Source of the DNA: Actinomycetota bacterium
Lineage (GTDB): Bacteria > Actinomycetota > Acidimicrobiia > Acidimicrobiales > JAHWLA01
Direction of reading: 5' to 3'
NCBI GenBank assembly: GCA_019347595.1
Contig: JAHWLA010000019.1
Coordinates: 1 to 19,347, forward strand
DNA: 19,347 bases
Shown: positions 6,346 through 14,233 of the stretch, one piece after another
Layout: every line of letters starts with the position of its first letter
Numbering within the stretch: the first letter of the stretch is position 1
Program-made: the position numbers and the translations under genes
The notes under the pieces: generated by a model
The model's database searches: none
Seen by the model: only the letters and a program-made list of their open reading frames with translations
Told to the model about the DNA's origin: nothing

Positions 6346-7287
6346 GTGACCGAACTGCTCGACCGTCGTCTGCTGTTCGTCACCGGCAAGGGCGGCGTCG
6401 GCAAGACGACCGTCGCCGCCGCGCTGGCCTCGCTGGCCGCCCAGCACGGCAAGCGAACGCTCCTCTGCGAGATCGACGCCAAGGGCAACCTGGCCGACTT
6501 CTTCGAGACCGGTCCCACCCGGTTCGAGCCGCGCGAGGTGCAGCCCAACCTGTGGGCGATGTCGATGGACACCGAGGAGTCGCTCAAGGAGTACCTGAGC
6601 ATCAACCTCAAGCTGCCCGTCATGGCCCGCATCGGCCCGCTGGCCCGCATCTTCGAGTTCGTGGCCACCGCCGCGCCCGGCGTGAAGGAGATCCTCACCG
6701 TCGGCAAGCTGACCTACGAGGTGCGCGAGCAGCAATACGACCTCGTCGTCGTCGACGCCGTCGCCACCGGCCACATCGTCGGCCAACTGGCTGCCCCGCA
6801 GGCGATCAACGAGCTGGTGCAGGTCGGCCTCGTCCGCCAGCAGACGCACTGGATGCTCGACATCCTCGGCGATGCCGCCCGGACCGGGCTCGTCATCGTG
6901 GCCACGCCCGAGGAGATGCCGGTCAACGAGACCATCGAGTTGGCCGGGCGGGTGCGGGCGGGGACCAACGTCGACCTGGCCGCCGTGGTGGTGAACCGGG
7001 TCTTGCCCGAGCTGTTCGGCAGGGGAGAGGAGGAGGTCTTCGAGCGGCTGGCCGCGCCCGAGCACGCGAACGTTCTCGACACCGTGCTGGGCGGCGACGC
7101 TTCCCCGATCCTCGATGCCGCCCGGTTGGCGGTGACGTTGCGCCGCACGCGTGCGGGGCACCTGGGTCATCTCCGTGAGCACGTCGATGTGCCGCTGCTC
7201 TACGTCCCGTACCTGTTCGCCCGCACCCACGGGCTGCGCTCCACCAACCAGATCGCCGAGGCGCTGTCGCAGGAGCTCGGCTACTGA
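6346..7287 (+). CDS. ArsA/Get3-like ATPase, first of a tandem pair (BagA-like)
   Basis: A 313-aa cytosolic ATPase of the ArsA/Get3 (anion-transporting ATPase) family. The deviant Walker A GKGGVGKT at residues 14-21 keeps both the signature Lys15 and the P-loop Lys20, followed by LLCEIDAKGNLADFF and a switch II-type VVVDAVATGHIVGQL, close to the DxxxTGH of Get3. In mycobacteria two such proteins are encoded side by side (Rv3679-Rv3680, also called BagA/BagB), and the sizes here match. Get3 delivers tail-anchored membrane proteins in eukaryotes; the bacterial role is less clear. GTG 6346 has only a weak upstream AGG. The stop overlaps the next ATG by one base (TGATG), consistent with coupled synthesis of a heterodimer. 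Confidence 0.87.
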   Translation: MTELLDRRLLFVTGKGGVGKTTVAAALASLAAQHGKRTLLCEIDAKGNLADFFETGPTRFEPREVQPNLWAMSMDTEESLKEYLSINLKLPVMARIGPLARIFEFVATAAPGVKEILTVGKLTYEVREQQYDLVVVDAVATGHIVGQLAAPQAINELVQVGLVRQQTHWMLDILGDAARTGLVIVATPEEMPVNETIELAGRVRAGTNVDLAAVVVNRVLPELFGRGEEEVFERLAAPEHANVLDTVLGGDASPILDAARLAVTLRRTRAGHLGHLREHVDVPLLYVPYLFARTHGLRSTNQIAEALSQELGY

Positions 7288-8432
7288 TGGCGACCCTCGA
7301 ACAGCTCCTGGCCGCCAAGGAGATCGTCGTCTCGTGCGGCTCGGGCGGGGTGGGCAAGACGACGACGGCCGCTGCGCTGGCGGCCATGGCCGCCACACGC
7401 CACGGCGGCAAGGTGCTCGTCCTGACCGTCGACCCGGCCCGGCGGCTGGCCAACGCCCTCGGCCTCGAAGGCTTCGGCAACATCGCCAAGCAGGTGCCGC
7501 CCGAGGCGTTCGCCGTCGCGGGCGTGGAGTGCCGAGGCGAGCTGTGGGCCGCCATGCTCGACACCAAGGAGTCGTGGGACGCCCTGGTGCGCCGCCACGC
7601 GCCCGACGACACGACCGTCGACCGCATCCTCGGAAACAAGCTCTACGAGAACGTGACCGGTCGCTTCGCGCAGAGCCACGAGTACATCGCCATGGAGCGC
7701 CTCTACGAGCTGCACGCCGAGGGCACCTACGACCTCATCGTGGTGGACACGCCGCCCACCCGGAACGCCCTCGACTTCCTCGAAGCGCCCCAGCGCATGG
7801 CGGAGTTCTTCTCCAGCAAGTTCCTGCGGCTGCTCACCGCGCCCTACCGGTCGAGGATCGTGAACTTCGCCTCCAAGCCGTTCTACACGGTGGCCGACCG
7901 CATCCTCGGCACCGAGTTCCTGGAGGACATCGCCGAGTTCTTCGGGCTGTTCCAGACCATGGCGCCCGGCTTCGTGAAGCGGGCCGACGCCGTGAGCCGT
8001 CTGCTGCACGACAAGCGGACCACCTTCGTGGTGGTGAGCACGTTGGAGGCGGCGCCCCTGCACGAGGCCGAGTACTTCATCGACGTGCTGAGCGACAAGA
8101 AGTTCCACCTCGGCGCAGTGGTGCTCAACAAGGTGCTGCCTGCGTACCTGCTCGACGAGCAGGCTGCGGTGCTGGCGGGGCGGATGACCAAGGAGGCTGT
8201 CGACCTGGCGCCCAAGCTGGCCGACGGGGTCGGTGCGCCCGAGCAGGTGGAGCGCGTGCTGGTGGAGATTGCCGAGAGCTTCCTGCGCTTCCAGGTGGTC
8301 GCCCAGCGGGAGGCCGAGCAGCGCATGGAGCTGGCGGTCGGGCCCGAGGTGGTCGCCTCGGTGCCGTACTTCGAGACCGACATCTACGACCTCGGCGGGC
8401 TGCTCCGTCTCGGCGAACAGGTGTGGTCGTGA
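7287..8432 (+). CDS. ArsA/Get3-like ATPase, second of a tandem pair (BagB-like)
   Basis: A 381-aa member of the same family. The P-loop reads CGSGGVGKTTTAAAL (residues 17-31), with Lys24 as the P-loop lysine but Ser19 in the place of the signature lysine. It continues with VLVLTVDPARRLANALGL and the switch II segment YDLIVVDTPPTRNALDFL. A region rich in aromatic and hydrophobic residues (AEFFSSKFLRLL, FFGLFQTMAPGFV) is where Get3 proteins have their client-binding helices. Overlap with the gene before (TGATG) and after (GTGA) places it in the middle of a coupled operon. The missing signature lysine suggests that it works in trans with its neighbour, which keeps one. The size matches the mycobacterial BagB (Rv3680). 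Confidence 0.87.
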   Translation: MATLEQLLAAKEIVVSCGSGGVGKTTTAAALAAMAATRHGGKVLVLTVDPARRLANALGLEGFGNIAKQVPPEAFAVAGVECRGELWAAMLDTKESWDALVRRHAPDDTTVDRILGNKLYENVTGRFAQSHEYIAMERLYELHAEGTYDLIVVDTPPTRNALDFLEAPQRMAEFFSSKFLRLLTAPYRSRIVNFASKPFYTVADRILGTEFLEDIAEFFGLFQTMAPGFVKRADAVSRLLHDKRTTFVVVSTLEAAPLHEAEYFIDVLSDKKFHLGAVVLNKVLPAYLLDEQAAVLAGRMTKEAVDLAPKLADGVGAPEQVERVLVEIAESFLRFQVVAQREAEQRMELAVGPEVVASVPYFETDIYDLGGLLRLGEQVWS

Positions 8433-9073
8433 GGTCGTTCTTCGAGGAGGGGATCGAGCAGTACGCCTCGGCGCACACCACGCCCCCGCCGCCGTGGTTG
8501 CAGGCGCTGGCCGCCGAGACCCAGGCGGACGTCGCTGCGCCGCAGATGATGGTGGGGGCGCTGGAGGCGCGCTTCCTGGAGATGTTGGTCTGGGCGTCGG
8601 GCGCCCGCCGGGTGCTCGAGATCGGTACGTTCACCGGCTACTCGGCGCTGGCGATGGCGGCTGCGCTGCCCGCCGACGGGACGGTGATCACCTGCGACCT
8701 CGACCCGGTGGCGCTCGCCGTGGCCCGCCGGCACATCGCCGGCAGTCCGTACGCCGACCGCATCGACATCCGGGAAGGCCCGGCGCTCGACACCATCGCT
8801 GTGCTCGACGGGCCATTCGACCTGGTGTTCGTCGACGCCGACAAGCCGAACTACGTGAACTACTACGAGGCGGTGCTGCCCAAGCTGGCCGAGCGCGGCC
8901 TGATCGTGGCCGACAACACGCTGTGGAGCGGGCAGGTGCTCGACGAGGGCGACGACAGCGAGGGCACCGTCGCCATCCGCACCTTCAACGACCACGTGCG
9001 CAACGACGCCCGGGTGGTCTGCGTGCAGTTGACCGTGCGCGACGGCGTCACGCTCGTCCGCCGGGCGGGCTGA
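8429..9073 (+). CDS. SAM-dependent O-methyltransferase (caffeoyl-CoA OMT type)
   Basis: A 214-aa methyltransferase of the Methyltransf_3 type, which moves a methyl group from S-adenosylmethionine to a hydroxyl, usually with a divalent metal. Seen are the SAM motif RVLEIGTFTGYSALAMA (about residues 52-68), the acidic CDLDPVALAVARRH, and the family's LVFVDADKPNYVNYYEAVLP followed by GLIVADNTLWSGQV, whose Asp/Asn residues form the metal site. The small-molecule substrate cannot be read from sequence; bacterial members are broad-specificity catechol methyltransferases. GTG 8429 overlaps the previous stop by 4 nt, so it is the last gene of the lgt operon and is closed by the hairpin at 9080. Its link with the ATPases may be only positional. 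Confidence 0.9.
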   Translation: MRSFFEEGIEQYASAHTTPPPPWLQALAAETQADVAAPQMMVGALEARFLEMLVWASGARRVLEIGTFTGYSALAMAAALPADGTVITCDLDPVALAVARRHIAGSPYADRIDIREGPALDTIAVLDGPFDLVFVDADKPNYVNYYEAVLPKLAERGLIVADNTLWSGQVLDEGDDSEGTVAIRTFNDHVRNDARVVCVQLTVRDGVTLVRRAG

Positions 9074-9079
9074 CGCGAC

Positions 9080-9105
9080 GGAGCCGGGCCCGAAGGCCCG
9101 GCTCC
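9080..9105. terminator. Perfect 11-bp GC hairpin between convergent genes
   Basis: Arms 9080-9090 (GGAGCCGGGCC) and 9095-9105 are exact reverse complements around CGAA, 6 nt after the methyltransferase stop. It lies between that operon and the minus-strand RTX gene ending at 9131, so it can stop transcription from both sides. A short TTG follows on the plus strand; there is no real T-tract. Confidence 0.8.
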
Positions 9106-9130
9106 TTGCACCGCGTAGGTCGGCGCCCGC

Positions 9131-12100
9131 TTACCGCAGCTTGGGCACGGCGGCGAATCCCGTGATTGGCGTCGCCTTGACGCTGGTGCCGAGATCGCCG
9201 AGGGGCTCGGCGTCACCGAACCGGAACACCATGCCCCGGTCGTCGGCGATCCAGTAGCCCTTGCCGGTCGGGGTGGCCCCGATGCCTACCACGATGGACG
9301 GGCCGGACGGAGCCGCCGAGCCGTAGAACTCGATGTTGCCGAAGGCGAACACGCCGCCGTCACGAGCCACCAGGTAGTAGCCGTTGTCGCCTGCCCCACC
9401 GGCAATGTCGAACACCGGCTGGTTCAGCGGCTTGCCGCCCATCGACCCGAAGAAGCGGGCATCGCCGAAGCTGAAGATGCCGCCGTCGCTCGCCACCAGC
9501 CAGTAGCCCTTGCCGGTGGAGGTGGACGACATGCCGACAACCGGCTGGTTGAGCGGCTTGCCGCCCATCGAGCCGAAGAATGTGGCGTCACCGAAGCTGA
9601 AGATGCCGCCGTCGCCGGCGAAGAGCCAGTACCCGTTGCCGCTGGGGGTGGGCTCCATACCGAGCACCGGAGCGTTCAGGCCGATGCCGCCCATCGAGCC
9701 GAAGAAGCGGGCATCCCCGAAGCTGAAGATGCCGCCGTCGCGGGCCACCAGCCAGTAGCCCTTGCCCGTCGGCGTGTGGGCCAGGCCGATGATCGGGGCG
9801 TTGAGGGCGTGGCCCGCCATCGACCCGAAGAACTTCGCCGTGGCCCCGAAGTTGTAGACCGCGCCACCGGCGTCGACCATCGTGTAGCCCTGCGTGCCGG
9901 TTGTGCCGTCAGCCGCCTTGGGCACCACGGCGTTCGACGCAGCCGAGGCCGGCCCGGTGCCGCGGTCGTTTGTCGCCACCACGGTGAAGGTGTACGAGGT
10001 GCCGTTGGTGAGGTTGCCTACTACTGCCGAGCGCTGGTCGCCTGCCGTCGACGCCGTGGCGCCGCCGGGGGAGGCCGTTACCCGGTAGCCCGTGATCGGC
10101 CGTCCGCCGTCGCTGGCCGGAGCGGCCCAGGTGACCGTGGCCGAGCGGTTGCCCGCCGTGGCGGCGACGTTCCGGGGAGCACCGGGCTCGACGGAGGGGA
10201 TGTTCTGATCCTCCACGTCGGCCGCCACGTCGTCGCCCTCGCCGGGTGCGCCGTCGTTGGCGACGCCGTCGCGGGTGATGGTCACGAGCCCCGACCGTTG
10301 GCTGTAGTCGGCCAGGTCGGTCCCGTCGCCGCCGTTGAGCGCATCGCCCCCGTTGGACGCCGTGCCCTGGAAGAAGCGGTCGTTTCCGGCGCCGCCGTTC
10401 TCGGTGTCGTTCCCACCGGCGCCGTCGAGATAATCGTCGCCGTCGCCGCCGTTCAGGACGTTGGCGCCGCTGTTCCCGGTCAGCCCGTCGTCGCCGGGTG
10501 AGCCGTCGACGTTCTCGAAGTTCGACAGCGTGTCGGTGCCTGCACCGACGGTGTCCTGCGCCGTCGTCGTCCCGAGGTTGACGACCACGCCGACCGACGC
10601 CGACGCGTAGCTGAGCGTGTCGACGCCTGCGCCGCCGTCGAGCACGTTGTCGCCTGCGGTGCCTGCGATGGTGTCGTTCCCGGCGGAGGCGATCACGCTC
10701 TCGATGGTGACGAGCGTGTCGTTGCCGCCGCCACCGGTTGCTTGCGGCGCTGTCGCCTTCGCGAGGTCGACGGACACCGCTGCGGGTGCTGCTGCATAGC
10801 TGACGGTGTCGTTGCCGCTGCCCCCGGTGATTGTGTTGTCGCCGTCGGTCCCCGTGAGCGTGTCGTCGTGTGCCGAGCCGGTCACGTGCTCGAACGCGTT
10901 CAACGTGTCGGAACCGGCGCCGCTTGCCGCCCCCGTGGCGAGGTTCGCCGTGATAGGAGCACCCGCGTTCGCAAAGCTCGCCGTGTCGATCCCCGCGCCG
11001 CCGTTGAGGACGTTGTCGACGCTGTTCCCTTCCAAGGTGTCGTTCTGCGGCGACCCCGTGAGATTTTCGAACCCGCTCAGCGTGTCGGTCCCGTCGCCGG
11101 TGTTCTGCCCGGTGGCGACGGCCAGGCTGACGTTGACGGCGACGGTCGCGCCGGAATAGCTCACGGTGTCGGTGCCTGCGCCACCGGTCAGGACGTTGCT
11201 GTTGGCGTCGCCTGCGAGCGTGTCGTTCCCCGGGGAGCCGGCGAGGTTCTCGACTGCTGTCGTTGTCGCTGTCGTTGTGTAGGTGTCGCCGGCGGCATCG
11301 CCCGTGTTGTTGGCAGGGGCGCGGAGGTCGACAGTGAGGCCTGCGGCAGTCGAGTAGTCGGCCGTGTCGCTGCCGCCCCCGCCGATGAGTGTGTCGCCGC
11401 CTGCGCCGCCGATGAGCGTGTCGTTTCCTGCGTCACCGTCGAGGCGATCCGCAGCGCCGAGCCCGGACAGGACGTTGGCGTTGGCGTCTCCCGTCAGCGA
11501 GTCGACTTGTGCAGACCCGACGATGTTCTCGATCGTCCCGCCTGCGTACGTGTCGGTGTCGGAGGTGTCGCCATTGGTGCCGCCGGACCCCGTCAGCAGG
11601 CTCGCGGTGATCTGGCCGGCCGCGGTGGAGTAGTCGACGGTATCGGTGCCGCCACCGCCGTCGACGCCGTCGACGCCGCCTTCGGGCCGCAGCACGTCCG
11701 CGCCGTCGCCACCGAGGAGCGAGTCGTTCCCGAGCCCGCCCGAGATGGTGTCGTTCCCTGCCCCGCCGTCCAGCGTGTTGTTCAACAGGCTGCCCACGAT
11801 CGTGTCATTTCCCGACCCCCCGACGACATGCTCGACCGAGCCGAGCGTGTCGGTGCCTTCGCCGATGGCGAGCTGGGTGGTCAGGTTGACGACGAGATGA
11901 GCGCCTACGCCGGTGTAGTCGACGGTGTCGTCGCCGCTGCTCGCAGCGAGCGCGTCGTCGCCCAAGCCGCCGCTGAGCCGGTCATTGCCGGAGCGGCCGT
12001 TGATCGTGTCGTCGCCCGCCAAGCCGGAGATCCGGTTGTCGTTCTCGTCGCCGGAGAGCAGGTCATTGTGGGCCGATCCCTCGATGCCCTCGATCGACGT

Positions 12101-14233
12101 GTGGACGTCGCCGACGGCCTCCCCCGCATTGTTTGTGCTGTCGTCGAGATCGACGGTGACCGGGGCTGACGCGTCCGCGTAGCTGACGGAGTCCATGCCA
12201 TCCGGCTCGGGCGGGGGTGTCGGCGACGGGTCGGTCTCGTAGCCGCCATCGAGGATGTCGTTGCCCGCGCGGCCGTTGAGGATGTCGTCACCCTTCTCGC
12301 CGTACAGGGCGTTCACTCCCGACGTGCCGCTCAGGCGGTCGGCACTGTTGGAACCGCGGGCGTTCTCGATGGCGATGATCGTGTCCGTGCCTTGGCCGCT
12401 TGCCGTCCCTGCGTTCAAGTCGACGATCACGCCGGATGTCGCCGCGATGTAGTCGACGGTGTCGCCCGTCGTGTGTGCCTCGCCGTCGAGCGTGTCGTCA
12501 CCGAGGCCACCGGCCAGGCGGTCGTCGCCGGCCCCGCCCTCGATGACGTTGTTGCCGGCGTTCCCGGTGAGCGTGTCGTTGTGCGGGCTCCCGACGAGGT
12601 TCTCGAACCCGGTCAGCGTGTCGCTGCCGCCACCACCGGTCACCTGGGCCGTCGTCGTAGCGAGGTTCACCGTCACCGCCGTCGTGGCGAAGGAGTAGCT
12701 CACGGTGTCGGTTCCGTCGCCGCCGTTGAGCGTGTTCGCGTTGGCGTCGCCTGCGATGGTGTCGTTGTGAGGGGACCCGGTCAGGTTCTCGATCCCGACC
12801 AGGTTGTCGTTCTCGTTCGCCTCGCCGTCGTTTGGCTGCCCGTCGAGGGTCAGGTTTACGGCGACCTCGCGGTCGCTGTAGGTGACGGTGTCGCCGGTGG
12901 CGTGCGTGCCGCCGTTCAAGTCATCGCTGCCTAGGCCCCCGTTCAATGTGTCGTTGCCCGCGTCGCCGTTCAGTGTGTCGTTGCCCGCGTCGCCGTTGAG
13001 CGTGTCGTTGCCGCCACCGCCGTTGAGCTCGTCGACCCCGCCGCCGCCGTTGAGCGTCTCGGCATCCGCCTCGCCCGTGATGTCGTCGTTCCCGCTGCCG
13101 CCCGTGACCGTCTCGATCGAACCCGTCACATCGTCGTTCTCACCGGTGCCGCCGTCGTTGGCACCGTCGGCGACGATGACCACGACCGTTTGCGTGCGGT
13201 CGGCATAGCTGACCTCATCGGTGCCGTTGCCGCCGTCGAACTTGTTGGCGCTCTGCGACGTCGGCTCAGGCGCGGTGCCGTCGAGCTTGGTGCCTTCGAA
13301 GTAGTCGTTGCCGCCACCGCCGACGATGTTCTCGACATCGACGTTGTCTCCCTCGGCGCCGTCGTTGGCGCCGTCGTTGGCGACGGCGTCGATCGTGACG
13401 CGTACGGCGCCGCTCGTGCGTCCGCTGTACGACGCCTCATCCCCGGCGCCACTGCCACCGACGATCTTGTCCGCCCCGTCGACAGCCGACCCCATCGCGA
13501 ACGTGTCGTTTACGGCGCCGCCGACGAAGGTGTCGTTCCCGCTGCCTGACACGTATGCCATCGGAAGCCCGAACTCGCCGCCCGTGTCAGCCCCGCCGGC
13601 GCCCGTTACGGAGTCGTTGCCGTCCTTGCCGTCGATCGTCACCTTCTCGATGCCACCGAGGAAGAGGTCGGCGTCCGGCTCCGGGTCGGTGGCGTTGAGG
13701 TTGGCCTGGTGCGTCCCGGCGCCCGTTCCGAAGACCATCGTGTCTGCGCCCGTCGTGCCGACGATCACCACCTCGTCGTTGCCACTGGCGTCGTTACCGA
13801 GTTGGACGTCGAACTCGATTTCTCTGGCGCCACCGTTGGGGTCCGCCGTCGCACCGGGTTCGAACGCGCCGTTCGTCATGTCGATCGTGACCTTCTGCGC
13901 TCCTGCGTCTGTTGTGTTCGAGGGTGACGTTCCGACGAACACGCGCACCACGGCGATGTCGATGACGTTGGCGTTCCCGCACGATGTCGGAACCGGCGCC
14001 GCTGTCGACGAGATCTCGAAGACGCCACTCGCGCTTCGGGCGATCTTCACGTCGTCCGCCGAACTGCTGAGCTGGACGTGCACCTCTTCGTCGTTCGTGA
14101 CGGGCCGTGTGCAGCTCACGTAGGCATGTGACGGCTGTCCGCCGAGCACGAGGCCGACGCCGAGCACGGCCATGGCGGCAAGCAACGCTCGCGCCAGGCG
14201 AGTCGAACGGAGGGTGGGGCCAGGAGCCGTCAT
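9131..14233 (-). CDS. Giant secreted calcium-binding RTX-like protein with FN3 domain and six C-terminal repeats
   Basis: A 1700-aa extracellular protein. Residues 1-37 form a Sec signal (RSTRLARALLAAMAVLGVGLVL..., likely cut after SHA). Residues 38-264 are an N-terminal beta-rich region. Residues 265-1345 hold fourteen modules, each an alternating-hydrophobic strand pair (DTVSYSGATVAVNVSLA type) followed by nonapeptides GGxGNDxLx, the calcium-binding roll of hemolysin-type RTX proteins. Residues about 1350-1438 are a fibronectin III domain (APRNVAATAGNRSATVTWAAP...). Residues 1449-1700 are six repeats of about 42 residues around GYWLVASDGGIFSFGDA. There is no type I secretion gene nearby and no C-terminal T1SS signal, so export is presumably by Sec. 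No LPXTG anchor is seen. The ATG at 14233 has AGAGG 10 nt upstream. A role in adhesion, surface layer or calcium-dependent matrix is inference; no catalytic domain is visible. Confidence 0.9.
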   Translation of the reverse strand: MTAPGPTLRSTRLARALLAAMAVLGVGLVLGGQPSHAYVSCTRPVTNDEEVHVQLSSSADDVKIARSASGVFEISSTAAPVPTSCGNANVIDIAVVRVFVGTSPSNTTDAGAQKVTIDMTNGAFEPGATADPNGGAREIEFDVQLGNDASGNDEVVIVGTTGADTMVFGTGAGTHQANLNATDPEPDADLFLGGIEKVTIDGKDGNDSVTGAGGADTGGEFGLPMAYVSGSGNDTFVGGAVNDTFAMGSAVDGADKIVGGSGAGDEASYSGRTSGAVRVTIDAVANDGANDGAEGDNVDVENIVGGGGNDYFEGTKLDGTAPEPTSQSANKFDGGNGTDEVSYADRTQTVVVIVADGANDGGTGENDDVTGSIETVTGGSGNDDITGEADAETLNGGGGVDELNGGGGNDTLNGDAGNDTLNGDAGNDTLNGGLGSDDLNGGTHATGDTVTYSDREVAVNLTLDGQPNDGEANENDNLVGIENLTGSPHNDTIAGDANANTLNGGDGTDTVSYSFATTAVTVNLATTTAQVTGGGGSDTLTGFENLVGSPHNDTLTGNAGNNVIEGGAGDDRLAGGLGDDTLDGEAHTTGDTVDYIAATSGVIVDLNAGTASGQGTDTIIAIENARGSNSADRLSGTSGVNALYGEKGDDILNGRAGNDILDGGYETDPSPTPPPEPDGMDSVSYADASAPVTVDLDDSTNNAGEAVGDVHTSIEGIEGSAHNDLLSGDENDNRISGLAGDDTINGRSGNDRLSGGLGDDALAASSGDDTVDYTGVGAHLVVNLTTQLAIGEGTDTLGSVEHVVGGSGNDTIVGSLLNNTLDGGAGNDTISGGLGNDSLLGGDGADVLRPEGGVDGVDGGGGTDTVDYSTAAGQITASLLTGSGGTNGDTSDTDTYAGGTIENIVGSAQVDSLTGDANANVLSGLGAADRLDGDAGNDTLIGGAGGDTLIGGGGSDTADYSTAAGLTVDLRAPANNTGDAAGDTYTTTATTTAVENLAGSPGNDTLAGDANSNVLTGGAGTDTVSYSGATVAVNVSLAVATGQNTGDGTDTLSGFENLTGSPQNDTLEGNSVDNVLNGGAGIDTASFANAGAPITANLATGAASGAGSDTLNAFEHVTGSAHDDTLTGTDGDNTITGGSGNDTVSYAAAPAAVSVDLAKATAPQATGGGGNDTLVTIESVIASAGNDTIAGTAGDNVLDGGAGVDTLSYASASVGVVVNLGTTTAQDTVGAGTDTLSNFENVDGSPGDDGLTGNSGANVLNGGDGDDYLDGAGGNDTENGGAGNDRFFQGTASNGGDALNGGDGTDLADYSQRSGLVTITRDGVANDGAPGEGDDVAADVEDQNIPSVEPGAPRNVAATAGNRSATVTWAAPASDGGRPITGYRVTASPGGATASTAGDQRSAVVGNLTNGTSYTFTVVATNDRGTGPASAASNAVVPKAADGTTGTQGYTMVDAGGAVYNFGATAKFFGSMAGHALNAPIIGLAHTPTGKGYWLVARDGGIFSFGDARFFGSMGGIGLNAPVLGMEPTPSGNGYWLFAGDGGIFSFGDATFFGSMGGKPLNQPVVGMSSTSTGKGYWLVASDGGIFSFGDARFFGSMGGKPLNQPVFDIAGGAGDNGYYLVARDGGVFAFGNIEFYGSAAPSGPSIVVGIGATPTGKGYWIADDRGMVFRFGDAEPLGDLGTSVKATPITGFAAVPKLR
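9134..9889 (-). repeat. Six ~42-residue repeats (GYWLVASDGGIFSFGDA type), C-terminal domain
   Basis: The last 252 residues divide into six units of 43, 42, 42, 42, 41 and 42 residues, each starting Gly-Tyr and containing DGG(I/V)FxFG...FFGS. Units 2-4 are nearly identical to one another at DNA level, while units 1, 5 and 6 have drifted. This repeat is frequent in exported actinobacterial proteins; its function is not known to me. Six four-strand-sized units would fit a six-bladed propeller (inference). Confidence 0.85.
10199..13441 (-). repeat. Fourteen RTX-containing modules
   Basis: Fourteen units averaging about 77 residues, each opening with Asp-x-x-x-Tyr/Phe (DTVSY, DTVDY, DTADY, DTASF), then a strand pair, a (F/V/I)EN(L/I/V)xGSxxND block and one or more GGxGxDxL nonapeptides. 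The periodic plus-strand pattern (gtgtcgttgcc and similar) comes from this coding repeat. Confidence 0.88.
12941..13075 (-). repeat. 27-bp tandem repeat, five units, encoding RTX nonapeptides
   Basis: Units at 12941, 12968, 12995, 13022 and 13049, each 27 bp. The first two differ by one base; later ones have diverged. On the minus strand they encode NDTLNGDAG-type calcium-binding nonapeptides within the third and second modules. Near identity points to recent slippage or unequal exchange. Confidence 0.85.

Noticed and set aside
5194..7398. Long open frame of 734 codons on the minus strand
   Set aside because: It lies opposite lgt, DUF3107 and the first ATPase, all with clear family motifs, and its own translation is low-complexity Arg/Gly/His-rich, typical of antisense frames in GC-rich DNA.
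9404..9770. Regularly spaced DNA repeats that could be taken for a CRISPR or an IS remnant
   Set aside because: They keep the reading frame and encode the 42-residue protein repeats; no cas genes or transposase.
10742..12169. Long open frame of 475 codons on the plus strand inside the RTX gene
   Set aside because: Periodic Val/Ala/Arg text mirrors the RTX repeat on the other strand; no start signal or independent motif.
12941..13075. CRISPR-like array
   Set aside because: Units are contiguous 27-bp coding repeats with no unique spacers, in frame in the RTX gene.
9131..14233. RTX toxin with type I secretion
   Set aside because: No acyltransferase, ABC exporter or membrane fusion gene nearby, a Sec signal at the N-terminus, and repeats rather than a secretion signal at the C-terminus.
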